From assembly GCF_004963255.1 (NCBI RefSeq), contig NZ_SUGA01000013.1, forward strand, positions 1 to 64,000: a stretch of DNA of 64,000 bases, read 5' to 3'. This document shows positions 37,237-44,248 of the stretch, in pieces. This DNA comes from Mesorhizobium sp. (lineage in GTDB: Bacteria > Pseudomonadota > Alphaproteobacteria > Rhizobiales > Rhizobiaceae). Under the pieces are notes generated by a model, which ran no database searches, was not told where the DNA came from, and worked only from the letters and a program-made list of their open reading frames with translations. Position 1 is the first letter of the stretch, and the number at the start of each line of letters is the position of its first letter. Position numbers and translations under genes: made by a program.

Positions 37237-38499
37237 ATGGCCAGCCATAGCCGGTTCTCCGTTGCGGTTCTCGCGGTTTTGGGCACGGCGTCGTTGGCCG
37301 TGGCGGCCGACACGTCGTCCCTCTATCGGATTTCGCCCGGCGACACGGTCGAGATCGGAATTGCTTCCATTGCCGACCGGACCCAACGCGCGGTCGTCCA
37401 GGTGGACGGCACGATCGTGCTGCCTGAAGTCGGCGCGGTTTCCGTCGGCGGCCTGACGCGGCCAGAATTGCAAAGCCGAATGCAAACGATCCTGCCGACC
37501 AAGATCTTTCACGTCCGCGCGCCGGACGGTCGCGAACAGATGGCGGTCGTAAGGCCGAGCGACGTGACAGCGACAATCGCCGAGTATCGTCCCATCTATG
37601 TTACGGGCGACGTGCTCACCCCCGGACAGCAGGCCTATCGTCCGCTGATGACGGTGCGACAGGCAATCGCGGTCGCCGGCGGGTTCAGCCTATTGCGGGC
37701 GCGCACCAACCAGGCAGGCCCGGACCCAATCGATCTGCGACGTGATTACGAGATGATCTGGGGCGAATACACTAGGGAATATTTTCACAGCGCCCGCCTG
37801 CGCGCCGAACTGGATAAGCAGGAAAACTTCGACACCCAGCCGCCACAGGGATCGCCCCTTGCCCCGGCGCTCGCAGCAGGATTAGCGAAGGCTGAAGCGG
37901 AAGCGTTGAAGCTCTCCTTGAACAATTTCAAACAAGAACAGAGCTTTATCGAAAAGGGCGCGAACGATGCTGCAGCCCAGATCGAAACGCTGACGAAGCG
38001 CGCACAGGATGAAGCGGCCGGAGTGAAGGCCGATGAAGACGATTTGCAGCAGGTCACCAAGGCGTTCAAGGCTGGCAACCTCACTAACAACAGACTTGCC
38101 GATGTCCGTCGCGCTGTCCTGCTTTCGTCAACCCGTGCGCTGGAAACCTCGGTGGAACTGATGCGAACCCAGCGCCAGCAGGAAGATTTTGTCAGGCAAA
38201 TCGAACGCAACGAGAACCAAAGGCGCATCGGTCTGTTAAACGAGTTGCGAGATACGGAGGTTCGCCTCGCCGATATCGGCACCCGACTGCGCGCCGCAAG
38301 CCAGAAACTCCAGCCCTTGGGTGCGACCGCCGCACCTTTGTCGATCGCCGGCGAAACCGTTCGAGCTCAAATGACGATCGTCCGAAACGTCGATGGACAA
38401 TGGCGCAAGCAAGCATCGGACGAGGACACCGCGGTAGCGCCGGGAGACACCATCGAGGTCCGGTTCAACAACGAGATGGAAAGCGCGGCAGCGCAATAG
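37237..38499 (+). CDS. Polysaccharide export outer-membrane protein (Wza/ExoF-like)
   Basis: 420 residues. Start ATG 37237 is set by the strong AAGGAGG 9-10 bases upstream; the frame is open farther back. A signal peptide (FSVAVLAVLGTASLAVAA) is followed by the Poly_export motif YRISPGDTVEIGI and VVQVDGTIVLPEVGAVSVGGLT. An SLBB segment comes next (PIYVTGDVLTPGQQAYRPLMTVRQAIAVAGG) and then a long coiled coil (about 200-370). The final PGDTIEV resembles a second SLBB. The coiled-coil C-terminus is typical of rhizobial ExoF-like exporters rather than enteric Wza. Confidence 0.92.
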   Translation: MASHSRFSVAVLAVLGTASLAVAADTSSLYRISPGDTVEIGIASIADRTQRAVVQVDGTIVLPEVGAVSVGGLTRPELQSRMQTILPTKIFHVRAPDGREQMAVVRPSDVTATIAEYRPIYVTGDVLTPGQQAYRPLMTVRQAIAVAGGFSLLRARTNQAGPDPIDLRRDYEMIWGEYTREYFHSARLRAELDKQENFDTQPPQGSPLAPALAAGLAKAEAEALKLSLNNFKQEQSFIEKGANDAAAQIETLTKRAQDEAAGVKADEDDLQQVTKAFKAGNLTNNRLADVRRAVLLSSTRALETSVELMRTQRQQEDFVRQIERNENQRRIGLLNELRDTEVRLADIGTRLRAASQKLQPLGATAAPLSIAGETVRAQMTIVRNVDGQWRKQASDEDTAVAPGDTIEVRFNNEMESAAAQ

Positions 38500-38505
38500 C
38501 GCTAC

Positions 38506-39240
38506 GTGGCCCAGGCGACCGCTCGGCTTCTAGGATGGAGGCAGGTCTTGAGCGAGGATATCGACGTCGCCCACGCCTACAGCAAAGGCAGCACCATCTT
38601 CATGGGCGTGGAGATGCTGGTTTCCTCAGGCGCCCTTGTCCCGAGGCCGGAGACGGAGCTGCTTGGCTCGACCGCGGTCGACATTTTGCGCCAAATGAAG
38701 CTGCCGGCGCCGCGTGTCGTCGATATGTGCTGCGGCGCCGGAAATCTGGCCTGTGGCATCGGCCATCATGTTGCCACGGCGCAGGTCTGGGCCAGCGATC
38801 TTACCGATAGTTGTGTCGAGGTGGCGCGCCGCAACGTCTCCCATCACGGATTGGCCAACCGCGTGTCGGTCATGCAGGGCGATCTTTTCGAACCCTTGTC
38901 CGCCCTGGTGTCTCCAGGTTCGATCGATGTTGTCGTCTGCAATCCGCCCTACATCTCTGACAAACGGCTAGAGGGCGACCGTTCACATCTGATCACTCTC
39001 GAGCCGCGTGAAGCCTTCGCGGCCGGACCCTACGGCATCGCCATCCACATGCGCGTGGTCAAAGATGCGCATCGGTATCTGCGACCTGGTGGCGCGCTTC
39101 TGTTCGAGGTAGGACTGGGCCAGGAACGTCAGGTCGCAGGTCTGTTCGAGCGCAGCAGGAGCTATGATGGCGTTCGCACCGTCAGCAACCGTGCCGGCGA
39201 GGCGCGTGTCGTGCTTGGATACGCGAAACCGCGGATTTAG
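38506..39240 (+). CDS. PrmC/HemK-like N5-glutamine-type methyltransferase, second-copy type
   Basis: 244 residues from GTG 38506 (6 bases after the exporter stop). The family signatures are all present: LVPRPETELL (45-54), SAM motif VVDMCCGAGNLACGIG and the catalytic CNPPYI with Asn-Pro-Pro-Tyr at 146-149. A normal PrmC is about 280 residues and has a helical N-terminal domain that binds the release factor; that domain is nearly absent here, and prfA is not adjacent. It therefore more likely methylates another glutamine-like amide or a product of the neighbouring amidotransferase/NRPS genes. Confidence 0.82.
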   Translation: MAQATARLLGWRQVLSEDIDVAHAYSKGSTIFMGVEMLVSSGALVPRPETELLGSTAVDILRQMKLPAPRVVDMCCGAGNLACGIGHHVATAQVWASDLTDSCVEVARRNVSHHGLANRVSVMQGDLFEPLSALVSPGSIDVVVCNPPYISDKRLEGDRSHLITLEPREAFAAGPYGIAIHMRVVKDAHRYLRPGGALLFEVGLGQERQVAGLFERSRSYDGVRTVSNRAGEARVVLGYAKPRI

Positions 39241-39360
39241 AACCGGTGATTCCAGGAAGTTCAGAGGCGGCTTTGTCGTCTTGATCTGGGCAGGCTGCCT
39301 GGGTCCGGCTCCTCACCGAAGCGCCGAACGCCAAGCTTGCCTGACGCAACATTCACCGGC

Positions 39361-39636
39361 TCATGCTCTCTTGCGGGCGATGAACTGCGCTATTCCCTGT
39401 ATTGAATCGAGGTTCTCCGGCAGTAGCTCGCTGTCTTCGACCATGATGCCAAAGGTCTCTTCAATGAAGCCGATGACCTCGAGCACGCCGGTGGAATCGA
39501 CAATGCCCTGGTCGAGCAGCGACTGCGTGGCGCTGAGTGATTTTACGTCGGCGATGTAAAAGTTCGACGCCAGAAAATCGCGGATTTGTCTGGTGTAAAT
39601 CTCGCCCTCGAACTTCGTTGCCGAAATCGCATCCAT
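39361..39636 (-). CDS. Stand-alone acyl/peptidyl carrier protein
   Basis: 91 residues. The phosphopantetheine Ser is Ser48 in GIVDSTGVLEVIGFIEE; DST replaces the usual DSL. The four-helix pattern and acidic surface (EETFGIMVEDSELLPENLDSIQGI) fit an ACP of the type found beside AMP ligases in natural-product and exosortase-type loci. Start ATG 39636 lies 47 bases after the ligase stop. It is last in the leftward operon and is the probable acceptor of the acyl group activated by the 39684 ligase. Confidence 0.88.
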   Translation of the reverse strand: MDAISATKFEGEIYTRQIRDFLASNFYIADVKSLSATQSLLDQGIVDSTGVLEVIGFIEETFGIMVEDSELLPENLDSIQGIAQFIARKRA

Positions 39637-39683
39637 AATCCGCTCTCCGGTTAAAACTAAATACGGTGTGCACCTCGACGCGG

Positions 39684-41237
39684 CTACAAAAGCGCAACCT
39701 TCTTGAGTTTTCCTGTCTCCGTCCTTGGCAGGCTGGATACAATGACGATGGATTTTGGGACCATGAAGTTCTCGAGCCGCTTCTGGCATTCCATCTGGAG
39801 CTGCCGCTCACCTGCACGCTCGCCCTGCTCCAGCACTACGAAGGCTTTGACAGCTTGGCCCAGAAGTTCATCGGGGACGCCGACCACGGCAGCCTCCTTG
39901 ACGCCTGGAATGTTCACCAGCGCGTTTTCGACTTCCTTTGGGGAAACCTTTTCTCCCCGGGATTTTATGATCTCATCGCCACGGCCGACGAAGTAAAGAT
40001 AGCCCTCGGCGTCCATGCGGCAGTAGTCGCCGGTGTAAAGCACTAGCTCGCCCGGCAAGGGACCCGGCTTCAGCCGCGTGGCGGTCTCTTCCGGCTTGCC
40101 CCAATAACCTTTCATCACCGTCGCGCCGCGGATGACGAGCTGGCCGACGTTGCCGGGCTCCACCCGTCGGTCCTTGTCGTCGACGATCCACATCTCGGTG
40201 TTCGGGATAGCTATTCCGACGCTCAGCGGCTTTCGCGCGAGATCCTCGGGCGGCAGATAAGTGCAGCGCTTGCACTCGGTGAGCCCGTACATTGAATAGA
40301 TCCTGGCGCCCGAAAACAGCTCCCTGAGCATGGCGATATGCTTGAGCGGCAGTGCGGCGGCCGTGTTGGTGACATAGCGGATGCTCGAAAAGTCGTGGTT
40401 CTTCAGCGACTTCAGTTCCGCCAGCGACGCGAAGATGGTGGGCACGCCGGGAAAGCCGGTGATCTTCTCGTCTTTGACGATCTGAAGGATCCGCGCCGGA
40501 AAGGCGAAGGAGCGCTCGAGAACCAGCCGGGCGCCGGCGCGGAAGGCCATAAGCATCTGATAGAGACCGTAGTCAAAGGCGAGAGGCAGGACGTTGAGAA
40601 TGACTTCGTCCTCGCGAAGCTCAAGATATGACGCGATCGAAGTGCATGCGGCGGTCATGTTGCGGTGCGTCAGCATCACGCCTTTGGGCTCGCCGGTGGA
40701 TCCGGACGTGTAGACGATGGCGGCGAGATCGATGTCAATCGATTTGCGTTCCGGACCAGCCGACGTTCTTTCGGCGGCCTTTTCCCAGCGTACGGCGCTG
40801 GGCAACCGGCTGAGCTCGTCCTCCTGGATCGGCCCTGACACGATCACCTGGCGCAACGATCGACACGTGTGCGCAGGTCCACTGAATACCGAGCGCAGAT
40901 GCTGGTCGGTGATCAGCGCCGCCGGGCGGCAGTCATTGAGCAGATAATCAAGCTTGGCGCTTTTGGTGAGCGGGTTGACGATGCACACGACTGCGTTCGC
41001 TTTCAGCACCGCCCAGAAACTGATGACCGTCTCCGCTGTGTTGTCGGCGAAGATCATCACGCGGTCGCCGCGTTGCACGCCAGCGGTCGCCAGATAGCAT
41101 GCGATTCCATTCGAACGCTCATCGATTTCGGCATAGGTGAGGCGTTGCCTGTTGCAGACCAACGCCACCTTGTCGGCAAGGCGGCCGGCCGACCGGACGA
41201 GATAGTCTTGCAAGAGCGGTACAGCATCGTGGATCAC
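39684..41237 (-). CDS. AMP-forming acyl-CoA/acyl-ACP ligase
   Basis: 517 residues, ANL superfamily. The P-loop A3 motif is IVYTSGSTGEPKG at 174-186, A5 SMYGLTECKRC, A7 YTGDYCRMDAEGYLYFVGR and the C-terminal catalytic Lys in RTETGKLKKV. TECKRC is the motif I associate with the exosortase-A-system acyl ligases. It should activate a carboxylate as the adenylate and pass it to the ACP at 39361. The start overlaps the stop of the upstream AsnB by 4 bases, so the two are coupled. Confidence 0.9.
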   Translation of the reverse strand: MIHDAVPLLQDYLVRSAGRLADKVALVCNRQRLTYAEIDERSNGIACYLATAGVQRGDRVMIFADNTAETVISFWAVLKANAVVCIVNPLTKSAKLDYLLNDCRPAALITDQHLRSVFSGPAHTCRSLRQVIVSGPIQEDELSRLPSAVRWEKAAERTSAGPERKSIDIDLAAIVYTSGSTGEPKGVMLTHRNMTAACTSIASYLELREDEVILNVLPLAFDYGLYQMLMAFRAGARLVLERSFAFPARILQIVKDEKITGFPGVPTIFASLAELKSLKNHDFSSIRYVTNTAAALPLKHIAMLRELFSGARIYSMYGLTECKRCTYLPPEDLARKPLSVGIAIPNTEMWIVDDKDRRVEPGNVGQLVIRGATVMKGYWGKPEETATRLKPGPLPGELVLYTGDYCRMDAEGYLYFVGRGDEIIKSRGEKVSPKEVENALVNIPGVKEAAVVGVPDELLGQAVKAFVVLEQGERAGERQLQMECQKRLENFMVPKSIVIVSSLPRTETGKLKKVALL

Positions 41238-43255
41238 GCTGGCACCCTTTGCCTGTTCTCATAGTCGACATCGACGCTTAGGTCCGGCACCACTGCGCCA
41301 TCGGGCCGGACCGCTACAAATTGCTGATGGAGAAGCTGCGTCGACAGCACTCCCACCAGAGCCATGTTGTCGGTATTCGACATATCGCCGCCGCCGGTTT
41401 TGGCCTGGCACTTCCTGACCAGACTGGTCACCGAATTGGGGTCGAAGACGCCAGCTGCACGCAGTGCCGTCTCGGACAATGCATCGCCGATGTAAGCCGG
41501 CGCGCCGCTGGCGAAGAAACTTAGCGCATTCGGAGCCCGATAGGGCTGCTTCTTTCGGGCGACGACTTCCAGCGGCAGGAGGGGCGCCGCCATGCGCTTC
41601 AGCACATGTTTTTCATCAAGGCCGTGCAGCTTGTAAGCGTCCGGGAGTTTGTTTGCCAGGGCAGCGACGTTATCGTCCAGGAAGGGGAAGCGGCCCTCGA
41701 CGGAGTGAGCCATCAACATCCTGTCGCCCTGCGCGGAAAGCAGGTAGCTCGACATCAAGGTTTGGATCTCCAGGTGCTGATCCTGAGCGAGGGTATTCCA
41801 GCGGCGAAATTCTGGCGGCAGCATCGAGAGCAGTTCGGTCACGGCGTCGCAGCGCTCCACGGCGGCGGATATATCCGGGCAGAACAATCGCTTGATTGCA
41901 CTCGTCGTGCGCCAGCGCGTGTCGTGCGCGAAGCCAGGCGCTTGGTGAGCAGCAATGTTGCGCCCGAAGAATTGCCGCGCCAGCGCCTGCTCATGGACGG
42001 GAGACCGCGAGAGATAAGGATAAAGCCGCTGAAGCAGGAGCGCGCGCCTCGTCGACGTCGGCTGGCGTCCCCAGAAGCGGCGAATCTTGCCTTCGCGAAA
42101 AAGGTCGTAGCCGGCGAACATCTCGTCGGCGCCTTCCCCGGTCAGCACCACCTTGATCCCGCGTTCGCGGACCAGTCTCGAAAGCAGGAAGAGCGGCGCC
42201 GGAGCGGTTCGGAGGATTGGCCGCTCCGCGTGGCGGACCACTTCCGGAAAGACATCTGCGATGTCGCCCCGCGAGACGACGATTTCGTGGTGCTCGCTTG
42301 CCGTCCGCGCGGCAACCAGACGCTGGAAATCGGTCTCGTCATATTCGGCGTCGGCGAAACGCAGCGAGAAGGTGTGGAAACGCTCACCGGCGAAGCGCCT
42401 TCCGAGCTTCGCGACAAGGGAGCTGTCGAGCCCACCAGACAGATAGCAGCCGACCGGAACATCGGCCTGCGTCATTCGCGAGGCCGTCGCGGCTTCCAGA
42501 GCCGCCTGCACCACCTCGACGGCTTCATTCAAGGAGCCTCTGAACCGATCCTCGTCCTGGTCGCCAATTTTCGGAAAGCGCGGTTGCCAGAATGCCTGTT
42601 CGTGCGCCACGCCCTTGTCGTAGACGCGGACATGCCCAGGACGAACTTCGCGGATGCCTTCGAATACGGTCTGCGGAGCGACAGCCGCCCACAGGGTGAA
42701 GGTCTGGTTAAGGCCCGCCGGGTCAAGGCTGCGCGGTATGGAGGCCCCTGACGCGAAAATCGCCTTTATTTCGCTTGCAAAGAAAAGGTGGCCGCCGTGC
42801 TCGCAAAAATGCAGCGGGCAGATGCCATAGCGATCGCGTGACAGCACCAGGCGCCCAGAAACCGCGTTCCAGATCGCCAAAGCCCATTGGCCATTCAATC
42901 GTTCGAACGCGGACTGTCCCCACTCTTGATAGGCATGCAGGACGACTTCGGTATCGGAGCGGGTGCGAAACCGATGGCCAAGAGCGATCAACCGGTCCCG
43001 CAACTCGAGGTAATTGAAGATCTCGCCGTTGAACACTATCCAAGTCAGGCCTTCTGCATCGGCAAGCGGCTGCTGGCCGTGCTGGAGATCGACAACGGAT
43101 AAACGGGCATGCGCCAGGCCGGCACGTCTGTCACGGTACAGCCCCCGCTCGTCTGGACCGCGATGGGAAACCGCGGCAGCCATGCGTAGCAAGGCCTCCC
43201 GGGAAGGCGGCTTCGCCGTGGCGTTCAGCGCCAATATTCCCGCGATCCCGCACAT
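41234..43255 (-). CDS. Asparagine synthase-like amidotransferase, second copy
   Basis: 673 residues. Start MCGIAGILALN at 43255 gives Cys2 as the glutaminase nucleophile. The glutaminase half shows RGPDERGLY, VFNGEIFNYLELR and RSDTEVVLH; the synthetase half shows the PP-loop YLSGGLDSS and VLTGEGADEMFAGYDLFR. It differs clearly from the copy at 14480 and, with its ligase and ACP neighbours, resembles the exosortase-A-associated amidotransferase type. It probably amidates a carboxylate of an activated intermediate. An unusually long antisense frame over it (41606-42751) is a shadow. Confidence 0.92.
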   Translation of the reverse strand: MCGIAGILALNATAKPPSREALLRMAAAVSHRGPDERGLYRDRRAGLAHARLSVVDLQHGQQPLADAEGLTWIVFNGEIFNYLELRDRLIALGHRFRTRSDTEVVLHAYQEWGQSAFERLNGQWALAIWNAVSGRLVLSRDRYGICPLHFCEHGGHLFFASEIKAIFASGASIPRSLDPAGLNQTFTLWAAVAPQTVFEGIREVRPGHVRVYDKGVAHEQAFWQPRFPKIGDQDEDRFRGSLNEAVEVVQAALEAATASRMTQADVPVGCYLSGGLDSSLVAKLGRRFAGERFHTFSLRFADAEYDETDFQRLVAARTASEHHEIVVSRGDIADVFPEVVRHAERPILRTAPAPLFLLSRLVRERGIKVVLTGEGADEMFAGYDLFREGKIRRFWGRQPTSTRRALLLQRLYPYLSRSPVHEQALARQFFGRNIAAHQAPGFAHDTRWRTTSAIKRLFCPDISAAVERCDAVTELLSMLPPEFRRWNTLAQDQHLEIQTLMSSYLLSAQGDRMLMAHSVEGRFPFLDDNVAALANKLPDAYKLHGLDEKHVLKRMAAPLLPLEVVARKKQPYRAPNALSFFASGAPAYIGDALSETALRAAGVFDPNSVTSLVRKCQAKTGGGDMSNTDNMALVGVLSTQLLHQQFVAVRPDGAVVPDLSVDVDYENRQRVPA

Positions 43256-43259
43256 CGGC

Positions 43260-44243
43260 TCAGTCCACGTCCATCGGAACGGATGGCAAAGGGCGAGAGT
43301 GCAGATAACGCGCTCCCCGGCGCTTGGCCTCGATGTCCTTGAAGACCTTTTCGACCTGGCTGCCGGTGAGGCCCGCCGCCGCCGCTACCTCGTCGGCTCC
43401 TATCCCATGGTTCATGCCGTAAAGGCACAGATCGGTGAGATGGTAAGGCAGAGCAAAGTAGAATTCCTCCTGGCTTTGCGCCAGGGAGAACGTGTCGGTG
43501 GTCGGGGGCCTGCGGCGGATTTCCTCGTCCACCCCGAGATATTCAGCCAACTGGTAGACCTGTGTCTTGTAAAGGTGCACGATCGGCATGACGTCGGCGA
43601 TGCCGTCCCCCTGCTTGACGAAAAAACCCTGGTCGTATTCGAGCCGGTTGGGTGTACCCGCAACAGCGTAACCGAGACGGTCCGCATGGTAGTACTCGGT
43701 CATCTTGCGGATGCGCTGCTTGTAGTTGGTCGCGGCAACAATCTGCAGGTAGGCTGCCGGAGGCAGCCGGACCGTTTTGGTCCTCCCATTTGGATCTTGA
43801 ACCGTAAGACGGGTGATGTTGAGGCCCTGGCTTTCCAGAATGGAGGTCAGCACCAGCTTGCATTTCCAACCTTCGTCATAGTCAGGAACGACGGAGCGGA
43901 TCGCCTCGCTCTGCCGGCGGTATGCGCCTATGGCATCGAGCGCCGGGGCAATGTCCTCGACCAGAGTGGCGATGCCGAGCTGGGCCGCGATGACACGTCC
44001 CAGCCTCAGCGAGTCCCCCGAGGAGTCTCGCTCCGGCATCAGTATGCCAAACACCTTTTCCTTGCCGAAGGCGCGTACACACAAGGATGCGACGACGGAA
44101 CTGTCGATGCCACCCGACAGCCCGACCACCACGCCGCGCCGCCGAAGCGTGACCAGAACCTGTTCGCGCGTCGATGAAATGATGCGGTCCGCTTCTGTCG
44201 CGGCATCCAAGTCCAATGCTTGCCTTGTGAATTTCGAAATCAT
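43260..44243 (-). CDS. NadE-like N-type ATP pyrophosphatase (NAD synthase homologue)
   Basis: 327 residues from ATG 44243, 5 bases after the NRPS stop. The PP-loop is GLSGGIDSSV (SGGIDSS at 43-49), and the NAD-synthase-like C-terminal part carries ATNYKQRIRKM, AGTPNRLEYDQGFFVKQGDGIADVMPIVHLYKTQVYQLAEYLG. There is no glutaminase domain. A housekeeping NadE is not expected inside such an operon, and an insertion around residues 130-155 (GLNITRLTVQDPNGRTKTVRL) is not usual for NadE. A role as an ammonia-dependent amide-forming enzyme for the pathway is a reasonable alternative. Confidence 0.82.
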   Translation of the reverse strand: MISKFTRQALDLDAATEADRIISSTREQVLVTLRRRGVVVGLSGGIDSSVVASLCVRAFGKEKVFGILMPERDSSGDSLRLGRVIAAQLGIATLVEDIAPALDAIGAYRRQSEAIRSVVPDYDEGWKCKLVLTSILESQGLNITRLTVQDPNGRTKTVRLPPAAYLQIVAATNYKQRIRKMTEYYHADRLGYAVAGTPNRLEYDQGFFVKQGDGIADVMPIVHLYKTQVYQLAEYLGVDEEIRRRPPTTDTFSLAQSQEEFYFALPYHLTDLCLYGMNHGIGADEVAAAAGLTGSQVEKVFKDIEAKRRGARYLHSRPLPSVPMDVD

Positions 44244-44248
44244 GCTTG

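Noticed and set aside
41606..42751. A 381-codon + strand frame across the second AsnB gene, and a 387-codon one at 43014-44177
   Set aside because: Both are antisense to genes with clear catalytic motifs and have no ribosome-binding site or recognisable domain.
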